Assembly: GCA_024741835.1 (NCBI GenBank)
Contig: JAENRP010000390.1
Coordinates: 1 to 33,821, forward strand
Direction of reading: 5' to 3'
DNA: 33,821 nucleotides
From: Diplocarpon mali
Taxonomy: Eukaryota; Ascomycota; Leotiomycetes; Helotiales; Drepanopezizaceae
Below are positions 1 through 11,476 of this stretch, in pieces; position 1 is the stretch's first letter; each line of letters opens with the position of its first letter. Position numbers and translations under genes: made by a program. Below the pieces are notes generated by a model that searched no databases, was not told the DNA's origin, and saw nothing but the letters and a program-made list of their open reading frames with translations.

Positions 1-1548
1 TAAAGTCTATCTTTGATTTTAGCTTTAAAGATCACTTTATAATTATTATTTATAAATTATATAAATTGATTATTAAAAACTCTTATATAATTTAACTTTA
101 TATAGATCTTATAATTAAATAAAAGATTAATACTTAAGTTAAGTATAAGGAGAACATTTTATAAAAGGAAAGAAATACTAGCGATATTCATTTCTATTAT
201 ACCTATTAAGTTTATATATAACCTTCTATTACTAATTTTAATAAAGTGCCTTTTTATTTTAATAAGCAGGCCTTTAAATAGGTAAGGTTTATTAGTTATA
301 TATGCTATATAACTAGTATTATTATACTAGTTGGATTTAAAGATCTTATAAAGATCGGCTTTTAAAATATAAGTATCTTTATTATAGTTATCATTTAAAT
401 TATTAAAAGTGGATTTAGGTTTAAATAACTTACTATTATTATTAAAGGTATTTGTTAAAGTTTTAGCTAAATAGCCTTTTCCTTTACCTTTCCTTAATAG
501 TTATAGCCTTTAATAAGATAAGGGTAGTTTGCTTCTTAACTTCTGCTTCAATTGCTTCTTAATATTAAAGCTAGCGACTATATTAATCAATTGCCTTCTA
601 ACTTTATAATTAGTAATATTATAAGCACTATTATAGAAGTAGTATCCTTGATAAGCTTAAGGGCTTATCCTACGCTCCTTCCTCTTCTTAGGCTTATCGT
701 TGCCTTATAATACGGCATTTGCCGATTTAAAGCGTCCTTTAAGGTCTTGCTTAATAGTTCAAAGGAGGTTAATCTTCTTATAGATCTTAAGGTTAGGTTA
801 AATAAGAAGAGATTGTTTTATAATAGTAAACTTAAAAGGGAGACTATTAAGTAAGAAATTAAAAAGCTAAGTTTCCTTAAAAGTTATAGCTATCTTAAGA
901 TCTGCAGCTTTTACTCTCCTCTTTACTTTATATAATATAGATTAAGCAAAGTCTATATTTATATCTATATCCTTACTATCTTTATCTTTTCTATATTAAA
1001 ATAAAGTGATCTACTATAGTAGATACTAAGTATAAAAGGCAATTGTATAAGAGTATTTTACTTTTAAAGTATCCTATCTTATCTTTATATTATTATAAAC
1101 TTAAATAAAATCTTAATCTTTATCGCTTAAACCTCTATTAATCTTAAGCTTATATTTAACTAAGGCCAGCTTATACTCCTTCTCCTTTTTTATATTTAAA
1201 ATCTGCCTTTAGGATTCTCAGTTATTATCTACTAAAGCTCTTAAGCTAAGCTTATTTAATATATTTAGCAAATCCTTAATAGTTATATTAGCTATTAAAG
1301 TAGAAGTAGACAAATTAGTAGAAGGAGTATAAGGGGCTATTTTTGCGTATTTAATAAGTGTCTTTTAAATCGCTATTTCTATACCTTTGCTTTTAAAGTA
1401 AAGCTTTAAATCGTCAAACTATTGTTGCTAGTTCTTTTAAGAGAGTTAAAGGTCTTTAGGTCTAGTATTTTAATTAGAATCGGAAGCTATTGCTATTTCG
1501 AATAGAATTGCGTTTAAAATCAAATAAATTAAATAGTTAAAGGTACTC
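1..1548. other. RIP-eroded AT-rich DNA, no gene assigned
   Basis: This stretch is very AT-rich, dense in TAA/TAG and poor in CpA, as expected of old RIP-mutated repeat DNA. On the - strand one reading frame between about 1480 and 700 stays open apart from TAA/TAG/TGA stops that could be mutated CAA/CAG/CGA/TGG codons. It has a Lys/Glu-rich stretch near 1200 and an Arg-rich stretch near 680. I could not match it to a family: a Copia gag or the C-terminal part of a pogo-type transposase are both conceivable. The + strand of the same region is also fairly open, so the strand itself is uncertain. No RNA gene or promoter is visible. Confidence 0.35.
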
Positions 1549-1789
1549 CTCTTATTGAAAAGTCGAAATGATTAAATAGCAGGTATTATAAAAGTATTAA
1601 ATAAGGAGGAAGTCCTCTTATCGAAAAGGGTTTTTTTAGCTATAACGCAGGGAATCACACCTCCTATAAAATATAGTAAAGCAAGGAATCATACCTTTTG
1701 CAATACTAAAGGGGTTATAGAGCAAGGAATCACACCTCTTATAATATAGGTTGGCTAAATAGGGAATTATACCTCCTATTCGCCGATTG
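1549..1789. repeat. cluster of short imperfect direct repeats
   Basis: The core GGAATCACACCTCC, with point changes, occurs four times starting near 1651, 1684, 1725 and 1773. Spacing is about 33 to 48 bp and each copy is followed by an AT-rich stretch. A second motif, CCTCTTATYGAAAAG, occurs twice just upstream, near 1549 and 1613. The variants differ mainly by C/T changes. The cluster could be a decayed LTR or linker segment of the Copia element downstream or an unrelated minisatellite. I cannot tell which. Confidence 0.5.
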
Positions 1790-2101
1790 CTCGCCTTTTA
1801 CTATAAGTCTTATTCAACTTCCTACTAATAGTTATAGCGTAAGTGCTTTCTAAGGGAAGTTAATAATCTATTATCGGTCTATCTAGGGCTTATAACCTAT
1901 TAAGCTTAAGTGAGTTAGCGCAGTAGGTAAAGGAGGCTTTTAAAGGTCGATAGTCAATATATTAGTAAGAGTTAGGGAAGGAAGGTTACCCCTTTCTTCC
2001 CTACAGCTATATACGTATCAATATCCTACTGACTAAGCAATAGGGTCATATGATAATACATCGGAGTAATAGCTATATCACCTATCTCAACAACTTAGTA
2101 G
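1790..2101 (+). other. probable upstream part of Copia pol relic
   Basis: Near 1872-1915 one + frame has a spacing reminiscent of the GAG-pre-integrase segment (L-G-x-I-T-Y) that precedes Copia integrases. Stops and apparent frame changes interrupt it before the clearer integrase part starts near 2102. It is included because it joins the relic downstream, but the match is weak. Confidence 0.25.
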
Positions 2102-2772
2102 ATATAGACTATTTGCGCTAAGACTAAATCTGAGCTTATAGAAAAGCTGGAAACTTAGAAAGTGATAGAGGAACGCTAGACCTAATTAAAGCTAATAGCT
2201 ATTAGGTCTGATAACGCATTAGAGATTAGGGCAAAGCTTAATAAATAGGTAAAATAAGGAGTTTGCTATAAATTAATTATAATATATAAAGGTTCCTATT
2301 AGAATAGTATTGCTAAGTGAAGCATCTAGTAAGTAGAGACTGACTATCGCATTTTACTATAAGATATTAACCTACTATTGGAATTCTAAGACCTTGCGGT
2401 TAAGGCAGATGTATACTTGCGAAATAGAATAGGTAGTAGACTAATAGTTAATAGTATTTGAATATTGCTATATAAGGCATATTTTAAATAAAAATTAAGC
2501 CTAGACTATATCTGCGTCTTTAAAAGCGTCTGCTACTCTTATATTAGCCTAAAGTCCTAGCTTATAGGTATAAAGAGTAAGAAGCTAATAGACTAAGGTA
2601 AAGAGTATATATTTATTAAGTATATTAAATAGATAATAAAGCAGTAGATAGTATACGCGCTAGATCTAGGGCAAGTAATTATATCCTTAATAATTAAGTT
2701 TAATAAATCTTAAAATAAGGGGGAGCTATCCTTAAAGCTTTGCATACTTAGAGATTCGCAAGGTATACTACT
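2102..2772 (+). pseudogene. Ty1/Copia integrase relic, truncated by X1
   Basis: One + frame (codon starts at 2129, 2132 and so on) reads through the C-terminal half of a Copia-type integrase if TAA/TAG/TGA are taken as mutated codons. It contains IRSDNALE, the conserved second catalytic Asp region (R-S-D-N-A-x-E). Then come a S-Y-Q-N-S-I-A-x-x-S-I helix (normally Y-x-N-G-x-A-E-R), a D-A-Y-L-R-N-R-like segment (here ADVYLRNR), and the after-core part with C-Y-S-Y-I and a G-K-E-Y-I-F-I-x-Y-I strand. At least ten in-frame stops are present. The frame ends where the LTR of X1 begins, so this is the host sequence into which X1 inserted. Family assignment to Copia is fairly secure; the element's own LTRs were not identified. 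Confidence 0.72.
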
Positions 2773-3016
2773 ATAAAGACCTAAGATGGATAGGTCTTAT
2801 AATATATATCACATGATCGGCGCAAGACAGTAGGAGGATAAAAGGGCCATCTTCTATATATAGAGATAGCGCGTATTGCCATAGTACTAAATATATCCTA
2901 TACTTAGGACTTATTCTTAATATCTTATTTAAGAGAGCCTGCTTATAGTGCTTCCTCCTCTTATTTTTAAGTCTTCCCTTAGGCCTATTCTTATATTATC
3001 TCCCTTCTGTTTTATA
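2773..3016 (+). repeat. 5' LTR of X1 (244 bp)
   Basis: This is the inverse of the two X2 LTRs and has exactly their length of 244 bp. It starts ATAAAGACC, where the better preserved X2 LTR reads GTGGAGACC in the same orientation. It ends GTTTTATA before the leader. Differences from the X2 copies are essentially all transitions. Confidence 0.92.
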
Positions 3017-3030
3017 TTAATGACCTACGC

Positions 3031-3060
3031 AGGGACCGATTTCTTAAGATTTCCGTCCCT
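3031..3060 (+). promoter_or_regulatory. possible leader hairpin next to PBS (X1)
   Basis: AGGGAC at 3031-3036 and GTCCCT at 3055-3060 form 6-bp perfect arms around an 18-nt loop. The structure is conserved in X2 (27980-28009). It lies about 14 nt after the LTR, so a role in priming or packaging is possible, but with only two copies this is speculative. Confidence 0.3.
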
Positions 3061-3109
3061 ATACGACCTTATTGATCTTTTAGTTTATATTTAAGAGACC
3101 GGCCTTTTG

Positions 3110-3122
3110 AAAAAAAAAAAAA
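3110..3122 (+). repeat. A13 homopolymer run in X1 leader
   Basis: X1 has a run of 13 A where X2 has only GAAGAATA in the same orientation. It is a copy-specific expansion and, with small indels nearby, accounts for the 9-bp length difference between the leader-plus-gag segments of the two copies. Confidence 0.6.
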
Positions 3123-3701
3123 TATACGTCTTTGAAATACTTATAACATTTTGATTAATTCTAAAAACCTTATCCTCAATCGCCTAGTTACTTAGAACTA
3201 TCGATTTTCGTTTAGCAACTATTAATAACTTTAGATTTTCCCTTTTCGGCTCTGCTTCGAAAACCCCTATTTTCTTCTTCAACTTTGAGATTTTCGGAAT
3301 TTTCGGCTTCCTAGTATAAAAAGTTAAGCGAACCTTATAATAGCAATCTTAAATAGCAGTAGTTTCAAGTACTTAAGTAATACTAAGCGCAAACTCTAAT
3401 TAGAAGTGCCTTCTTAGAATCTTTAGAAATCCGAATCTAATAATTCAGCCGCCTTAGCTTAATAGAACTTTAAAAACTGCCTTAGAATCGTTTCTAAAGA
3501 CCCCTTTATTTTAAGGACTAATAGGAATTAGCCTAAAGGCTAAGAAGAATCTTAGATATAAACCTTATCTTAGAAATTAGTCTTTAATTAAGTAAACCTT
3601 ATCTTATTACAATTAGTTATAATACTCCTATTAGCTATTTAGTACCTATTTAAAATCTCTTAGCAAACTTAAATTAAACTTTTAATAGAATTCGGAATTC
3701 T

Positions 3702-3724
3702 ACTCTTAGGCCTGGCCTATAAGT
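3702..3724. repeat. 23-bp palindrome, site 1 (X1 leader/gag edge)
   Basis: The left arm is ACTCTTAGGCC with a near-complementary right arm. It lies at the leader/gag boundary and is not in the phase used by the other genic sites. Partner in X2: 27325-27347. Confidence 0.85.
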
Positions 3725-4710
3725 AGAAGGATAAAAAGATATCCTTAAATAATTTAAGGCTACTACTTACTTTTTTAATATCAATACTTAAAAATACTAA
3801 TAATAATAATAATTTTAAACTTTTCATTAACCCTTTATCCAAATCTTTTTAAACTTATCTTAATCACTTTAAGATTAACTTAGATTCTAAATGCTCTTTA
3901 AGCCCTTTTGAATTTTAAAGTACTCCTCTTAGCAATTAATCTTGCAATATCAAAGCTTCCCCTTTACCCCCTATAGATTCTATTAACTTAAACAGTTAGT
4001 ATAAAATAATAATAGCCGCATTTAAGGCTATTATTAGTCACTTTCCCCTTTTTAGTTCCTTTAGCGCTCTTTACTTTATAAGCGCTAATATTACTAATTT
4101 CCTTAAGTAATATAAGGAAACTTATTATGATTTTAATATTATATAAGAGGATATGATTTCTCGACTTCCTTACTACTATAACTATATAAGTAAAGATATT
4201 ATCAAATCCCTCCTTAAATAGAAAACTTATAGTTTATAAGAACTCTTTATTAAGGCCTTTAAATCTGAATTCCGCAAATTTAATAAATAGTAGATTCGCA
4301 ATACCTTAGCTTTCTTAAAGGAATTTGTTCTAATCACTTATACTCCTAAGGAACTTAAGAACTACTATTAGACTTTTACTTATATATCAAATACCTTAAT
4401 TAGCTAAAAAATACTTAGCGAAGTTGAAAGAGGCCGCCTTTTTTTACTTAGATTACCTATTAGACTTTAAAATAAGATTATTAAGCATTTTAAAATCAAT
4501 AAGCAAGACCTTATAACCTTTGCCTTATTTAAGGAATTCGCAGCCTTTGCTTTAAAATCAGATCTTAGTAAGAGAACTATTAATGCTATAGAGTAGGAAA
4601 AAGCCCTTACTCCCTCTTATACTAAAGACCTTAAGAGCTTAGTCTAAGAATACTCAAAGGCTTTGGAAGTTATAAAGGAGGCAAAGAAGAACCTAGTAGT
4701 CATACCTTTC

Positions 4711-4733
4711 ACTTATAGGCCTAACCTAAGAGT
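4711..4733. repeat. 23-bp palindrome, site 2 (X1 gag)
   Basis: It encodes TYRPNLRV in gag, between the capsid part and the coiled-coil-like part. Partner in X2: 26316-26338. Confidence 0.85.
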
Positions 4734-6626
4734 AAGATCTAACCTTAGAATTAAGGAACTTAAGACCTAATTTATAAAACTCTAAATCTAAAGCTTAGAA
4801 ACTAGGATTAATAATCTTTTATAGGAAAAATAGCATATTCTTTAATTTAATAATAGGTAAAACTCGGCTACTATAAGCTAATATAATAGTTCTTATTACT
4901 AGACTTTTACTTCTTATCATTCGGAATAATTAGCTAATATAAGAACTTAATAATTGATTAAAGAAAGAGAAATTAATCCTAACTAGTACTTTACTAATAT
5001 TAATGCTATAAGGTATTAAGGGAATAGTAATAGAAGACAATTAACCTACAACTTTTGCAATAATAAAGAACTTAACTGCACTTTATATAAGTATTATAAC
5101 AATTGCCCTCTTTTCTATCATTTTATTAATACTAGGATTATATATATTAATAAGTATGGGATGCTTTACATTAAAGATCCTAGGCTAGAAGCTATCCCTA
5201 TTAAAAAGTACCAGAATCGCTTATAGTTATAAACTATTTAAATAATAATATATAGTATGAAATAGGACAAGAATTTAGTCGAACGATAGCATATTATAGA
5301 TATAAATACTAAAATTCTAACTTATATATATATAGGTCCAACTAGTAACCTACCTAAGGGAGTTCTTAAAGACCTAGCTTTTAATCAAATAACTATAGAA
5401 GTTAAAGGTATCTCTATCTTAGGATAGGTTAATAATAATATATCTACTAATATTAATACTACTTTTATATTTAAAAACCCTTAGAATACTTAGCGTCTTT
5501 TTAGATCTACCACTTCCTTAATACTAATAAAACCAGCTAAAGTCTAGAAATCAATATATACAACTTAAGAATCTTAATATAAAGTCCAAATGTTAAAAGA
5601 TACTTAATAATCTAAAACCGTAGTAGATAAGGATAAAGCCAATATAGTAGATAAATTAATCAGAGATATAATAGATAAAGATGGCTTTAAGCTTAAAGAT
5701 TAAGAAGTCGAAGTTATTACGCAGACCCTTAACCTTAAGCGAAAGAGATAGATATTAAAATAAGAAAAATTCATCGATAAATACGCTAGTTCAATTGCAA
5801 TAGAGAAAGCTATAGAGAATATTATAACTTAGCAAATTAACCTTATATTTAAAGACCTATTTAGTTTAATTAAACGCTTTAATAAAGTACTAGGAAAGTA
5901 TATCCTAATTGCTTTTAAAGATTTGAATAATAATAAGGAAATAGAAATTATAATATAAAAGAACTTTAAAAAGCACTTAGCCTTAATCAAATGTCTTTAG
6001 ATTATAAAAGATAAAGGAACCTAAAGGTACTATAATATTATAGTAATAGCTTTAATATCTTAGAATATCAATTGAAATTATTTAGCAGTTGTAATAAAAA
6101 GCCCTATTATTATTTATTCTATAAAAGAATTAGTTAAAGCAAAGGCTTTAATCGATTATAGTTCAAAAGTTAATACAATAATTAGAAAAGTAGTAGAAAT
6201 GGCTTAATTAACAATTGTTAGCAATCGACTCCTTATTTATTCGACTGTCTTTAGATCGAAATACAATTTTAATAGATAGGTGAAAAACGTAAAGGTTAAA
6301 GTTAAAGGAATTATTAATTATACTAACTTTCTAATAATAGAGAATTCTTCAAATGATATTCTTTTAGGAATGTCTTTTATTTTAAAATCTTAGCTAATAT
6401 TTAACTATTCTAAAGATAGTCTTATAAAAGCTAATCTTTAAAATATAGATCGATCTTTAAAAGGACAAATGGTTATTATAAGAGATATAGCTAAATTTTA
6501 AAATAAGATTTTAAGAAACAATTAGCTAATATAAGGGCTAAGCTTAATGCTAATAAAAGAAGGCACTTAGCAAGGAGTTATAGCAAAAGAAAGGTAAGTT
6601 TGCCGATTTTAAATAATAGCAATTTA

Positions 6627-6649
6627 ACTTATAGTCTTAAACTAGGAGT
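6627..6649. repeat. 23-bp palindrome, site 3 (X1 PR-RT linker)
   Basis: It encodes TYSLKLGV in the pol phase and is heavily mutated. Partner in X2: 24400-24422. Confidence 0.75.
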
Positions 6650-6788
6650 CAAATCTGGAATTTTGAAAAATAGTGCAATTAGCGTTTTATTAGATTAATA
6701 ATTAAGAAAAAAGAAAAATAAGGCGGAAAAGAGAGTTCGTTTTATAAATTTCGATAATTCTTTAATTATTTTAAAAAATCTAAAAACC

Positions 6789-6811
6789 ACTTATAAGCTA
6801 GACCTATAAGT
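6789..6811. repeat. 23-bp palindrome, site 4 (X1 PR-RT linker)
   Basis: It encodes TYKLDL-stop-V in the pol phase, 162 bp after site 3. Partner in X2: 24238-24260. Confidence 0.82.
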
Positions 6812-8755
6812 GAAAAATAATAAAATTACTAATAATATTTCTATTTATATACTTTAAATTAACAACTTAGAAAATCTTTTATTTATTTTTAAAAAGGAAA
6901 ATTCGGACTGTTTTATAAGATTTGATAAAAAAGGAAAGAAGTAAAGAAGCATAGTACTAGCTAATATTCGAATTATATATAAAAGTAAGGCTAATAAAGT
7001 ACAACCGGTAGATTAAGGAACCTCTAATAGCTTAAAGCCTAAAGGACTAGATAATTAGTTTAAATAAGATAAGAAGCTTCGACCTTTAAAGCTAGGTGGT
7101 AAATTTAATAAGTTTATTATAAGTAGATTTTCTAATAAACCTATCGGATATTAGCTAATAAAAGAACGTTTTAATATACTGAAAATTAAAGAAGACTTAA
7201 TAGAGTAAGAATGCAAACTACTTTATAAAACCTTAATAAATCGAGAGGACGCCTTAGCTTTTAATTAAATAGAACTTAGCCAGATTTAAGAAGAGGTCAC
7301 GCCTTATATTAAAATTAAGATAATACCTTATAAAGCCTAGTAAGAAAAAATATTCAAAGTCCTTAAAGCTCTTTAAGAAAAGGTAATCAAAATATTAAAG
7401 GATAAGCTAAAGCAAAGTATTCTTAAGTTTTATAATAGCCCTTATAAGAATAAATGGTTCCTAATTGCTAAGAAAGAGAAAGGAACTTATAGATTAATAA
7501 TAGTAGTAGTAGAGATAAACCGAGTAACTATTAAAGACGCTAATATTCCTTTAAATATAGATGAGTTCTTAAATAAATTCGCAAGATTAACCTATAGCTC
7601 TTTTATTAACTTCTTCTTTAAATATAACTAATTTATTCTTAATATTAAATCAAAAGATATAATAGCAATTTAAACCCCTTTTAAGCTACTTTAAATAATA
7701 AGATTACCTTAAGAGGCTATAAATTCGATCGCTCAATTTATCTAAGTAATTTATAAGATACTAGTAGATTATATACCTAATATTATGCTCCTTTATATAA
7801 ATGATATAAGAGTAAAAGGATTAAGATCATTCTACAACTATAAAGAAGTTCTCCTTAATATATAGTAATTTATAATAGAATATATTTAGAACTTAGACTA
7901 AGTGCTTATACGATTCGAAAGGGTAAGAGCAATAGTCGGTCCGAAGTTATAATACTATCTTCTATTAATAGAAATTGTTAATTTCATTACTGATTCTAAT
8001 AGCCGAAGTCCTTAAAGGGCTAAAGTACTTAAAATCGATAAATAAAAGAGGTATGATAATATGGTAGAAGCTCGCGCGTTTATTGGCATTATAGTATACT
8101 ATCGCATTTAGATTAAGGATTTTGCTAAAAAGGTAGTACCTATTTACTCCTTATTTTAAAAAGGGGCTGAGTTTCAATAGGAGGAACCTTAAATAAAGGC
8201 TATAAAATAATTAAAGCAAGCGTTACTTAAAGCGCTATATTTAATTAAAATAGATTATAAAGCCGACGCTAGGCTAATAATACTAATAGTTGATATAAGT
8301 TTAATCAAATAGGGTACTATCCTTTAATAAGCTGATAGCTAATAGAAAAGACATTTAGCTTGCTTTAAAAGTGGTCTTTAGAATCTAGTGAAGATAAAGT
8401 ATAATATTATTAAATAGGAATGCAAAGGAGCCTTAAAAGCAATGAAAAAGATAAGAAGCGACCTTTATAGCACTTACTTCATCTTTAAAACTAATGCTAA
8501 AGTGCTAGTAAAATAATTGAATAGAGCTGCAAGTGACCTACCTAAAGCCTTACTAATAAAATGGATTACTTAAATAAGACTAATGGACTTTAAAGTCAAA
8601 TATATTCTAAAAATGAAAAATACTACTGTAAACGGCCTTTTAAGAAGAACTTACCCCTACCCCTTTAATTTAATTAAAGAAGATAAAATAGATATTAATA
8701 AGTAAGTAGAAAATGAAGTTGATTATCTATCGATATATTGCTTTAAAGGGACTTA

Positions 8756-8778
8756 ACTTTTAATCTTAGCCTACGATT
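8756..8778. repeat. 23-bp palindrome relic, site 5 (X1 RNase H-IN linker)
   Basis: It is recognised only by alignment to X2 (22271-22293). Three G/T transversions besides transitions have destroyed the symmetry, unlike at every other site. Confidence 0.6.
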
Positions 8779-10190
8779 CAAATGAGAGAATTTTATCACC
8801 TAACTACTTAAGTAACTTTAAAGAAATCGCAAAATTTTTAATTACACTTAAATAACTAAAGACAGTTGCTCTTAAGGATTTTTAGAAATTCAAAGCTAAA
8901 GCTCTGATTTATCTAGTATAAGGAAAACGATTATTTAAAAGAAGTAATAACTTATACCTTATATAACTCTACTTAAATAATAAAAAACTAAAGGCTAAGG
9001 CTATTTAAGATATTTATAAGGAAACTAGCTATTAAAGAGCTAAGTCTACCTACTACCAACTCTTAAGGAAATTCTTTTAAAAGGGTTCTTTTAAAGACTA
9101 TAAAGCTTTTATAAAAAGTTGTATCCTTTATTAGAAATGAAAACCTAATTATAAAGAGAATCCCCTATTCCTAACCTAGCTATTAGGCCTTTTTTATAAA
9201 GTCAGTCTTAATATTATATAAGTACTAATAATTGAAAATAAGATTATATATTTTATTCTAATAAAGGAAGACCTATTAAGATAGCTTAAAGGATAACCTT
9301 TAAAATCTGCTAACTTTGAATCTATTGCAAAGTTCCTTTAAGAAGATATAGTCTATTACTATAGACTTTTTAGCAGACTAACTATTAATAAGAGCCTTAA
9401 AAATAAAAGAGTAATTAAAGCTTTTTTATAAAAATATAATATTAAATAGGTTTAAATCTTAGTATATAACTCGAAAGCTAATAGAGTAGTAGAGCAAGGA
9501 TATTGCAATATTCTTAATAGGCTATTTAAAGTTACCTATAGAGGATTTAAGAATTGGATAAAACACTTTTATAAAATACTCTTTACTTATTAAATGATAA
9601 TCTATAAACTAACTAAAGTTATACTATTTTTCCTTATCTATAGTAAAGAGGCATAGCTACCTCTTAAATCCTAATGGCCTATTTAGAGATTATTCGATTA
9701 TAGTCAAATTTAGAACTATTCCGATTTACTTATAATAAGATGCTAACAACTTAAGCTTTAAGATATGGATATAGAGGAAATCATTTTATAAAAGAAATAA
9801 TATTAGGAAAAAGCTAAGGAAGTATAGGCTACTTCTAAAGTACTTAAAATATACCCTATTTAAAAAGATAATCTTATCCTAATCTATAATATTATAAGAA
9901 GTATTAATATATTAGTAAATACTAAACTTGACTATTGATAGCTTGGCCTATTTAAGGTTAAGTCTAAGTAGAAAGAAAAGGGATACTATTCTCTTTAGGA
10001 ACTTAATAGAATCGATATTAAAGGAACCTTTATAGCTAATTGACTAAAGCGCTTTTATTAATGCAACTAGACCTTATTCCTTTTAAAAGATGAATTAGAA
10101 ATTGATATAACCTCTGAATCTTCTATAGGAACCGACGGTAATATAAGCAATTTTGAACCCTTAGACAAAGACTAAGATTTTTCTAATTTA

Positions 10191-10213
10191 ACCTATAAGC
10201 CGGTCCTATAAGT
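10191..10213. repeat. 23-bp palindrome, site 6 (X1 pol C-terminus)
   Basis: It encodes TYKPVL-stop-V after the integrase C-terminal domain. Partner in X2: 20836-20858. Confidence 0.82.
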
Positions 10214-11453
10214 AAAGAATATTAAAATACCTAACTAATTGCGACTTTAAGTTATTATTCTTAAAATATCCGAAGAACGCAAACGGGAATACTAAACGAT
10301 TTCCTAGCCTATTAATTATCCTACCTTCCTTTAATCCTTATTTTTATATTTTTAGCAAGGTCGCCTCCTTTATTATTTAGGATATAGATCTTTTAAGATC
10401 ACTTTAAATTCTTACTTACTCTAACTTATTTTATATTCTTAATATTAGCCTTTAATTATAGCATTCCTATTACTTTCCTTAAATAATAAATAAAAAGTCT
10501 AATTTCCTTAATATATATATAGCAAACCTATTGCAGCTTATATGCCCTTTTAATTCTTATACCCTATTAAACTCTCTTATTTATACTCCCTATCTTTTAT
10601 AAATAATATGCCTTTAAAGAACTTATAAAGGGTTTTATCTACTATAATAGGAGATAAATAAGCACTAGTTATAAACTTCTTTTAAAATGGCAGAGCTATT
10701 GCATTATTAAAGAGCTTTAAATCGACCTATATAGCCTTAAGAGATATAGAGTAATAAAAACTCCTTTTAGCTTATGCGAATGCTATTAATAACCTTTCAA
10801 CCTAAGTAGCCCTTGGAATTCTCCAATTTAACGACTTCCTAATTAAAGAATTAAGATTGAAGGGAATCTTTAAAGAGGAATTCTTAGCCGATGCTAATTA
10901 ATATATAACCTTGGCTAACACTTTTAAAATGGATTAAGATAAAAGGGAAGAATCTATTCGATAATTGGATAATTTAGCTACTAATAAGAGAGGACTCCTG
11001 TTTTATTCGCGCTTCTTAATAAATATTAATTCTAATAATAGAAGGCGAGTATTATTAAAAATTCTTAAGGAAAATACTCTTATAGCTAGAGCTATTTAGA
11101 TTCTTAATTTCTTTATTATTTAAAAAGGAGTAGTAAAATTCTAAGGCAATCGAATTCATAATTGCAGATTTATAGGCTTATCTAATGCAGTACTTATAGC
11201 AGCTAATAGGACTATAAAAAGATCAAATTAGGCTATAGATATTACCCTACCTAATAGTACTATTATTAATATACTAAGGCTCTGCGCTTCTACTTATAGT
11301 TTGCTTATTTTAAAAGAGAACTGGACTCTTATACTAAGGTTTAAACGAGATTTCTTTAATAATAAAGAAGGGAATTAATTATTTATAATTAAGCTTACCT
11401 TAAAATTCGCTTCTTAATCTAAAGATATAATAAGTGCTAAACTATATAATTTA

Positions 11454-11476
11454 ACTTACGGTCTTAAACTAAGAGT
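11454..11476. repeat. 23-bp palindrome, site 7 (X1 ORF2)
   Basis: It encodes TYGLKLRV. Partner in X2: 19572-19594. Confidence 0.78.

Larger units (their letters stand above)
3017..3663 (+). other. 5' leader of X1
   Basis: This segment lies between the LTR and the gag frame and has no convincing coding frame. The primer-binding site should start right after the LTR. X1 reads TTAATGACCTACGC and X2 reads TTAGTGACCTACGC. A TGG start is possible only if RIP changed it, so the primer tRNA is not assigned. The leader matches 27386-28023 of X2 in inverse orientation. Confidence 0.7.
3664..6501 (+). pseudogene. gag: X1 gag and aspartic protease, RIP-inactivated
   Basis: The + frame has codon starts at 3664, 4153, 5056 and 6151 (all the same phase). 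It encodes a Gypsy-type gag capsid segment around 4000-4700, where recognisable strings include DLITFALFKEFAAFAL. A palindrome-coded linker (4711-4733) and a coiled-coil-like Lys/Glu/Leu-rich stretch follow. A Cys-rich nucleocapsid-like segment comes next (FCNNKELNC at about 5053-5079, then NNCPLF). A retropepsin-like domain lies near 6140-6400, with LIDYSSKVN at the active-site position and ILLGMSF further on. Many in-frame stops are present and the frame ends at TAA 6499. The true start codon is unknown because the frame is open well upstream of the first recognisable gag residues. Confidence 0.82.
6495..10442 (+). pseudogene. pol: X1 pol: RT, RNase H, integrase, RIP-inactivated
   Basis: Pol is read in the phase one base behind gag (codon starts at 7518 and 10440), which implies a -1 shift or an overlap. 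Reverse transcriptase is near 7380-8100, with KNKWFLIAKKEKGTYRL, INRVTIKDANIP and the catalytic-loop region YINDIRVKG. RNase H is near 8230-8650 and integrase runs from about 8990 to 10060. Integrase shows an eroded zinc-binding part, then YNSKANRVVEQGY. Its C-terminal domain ends with KGTFIANxLKRFY. A palindrome (10191-10213) lies after the integrase. The span from gag stop to pol stop is 3,941 nt, exactly as in X2. Dozens of stops make the gene dead. Confidence 0.85.

Noticed and set aside
2172..2206. Inverted repeat AGACCTAAT...ATTAGGTCT in the Copia relic
   Set aside because: It lies in conserved integrase coding sequence (before IRSDNALE), and nine-base arms in AT-rich RIPed DNA can arise by chance.
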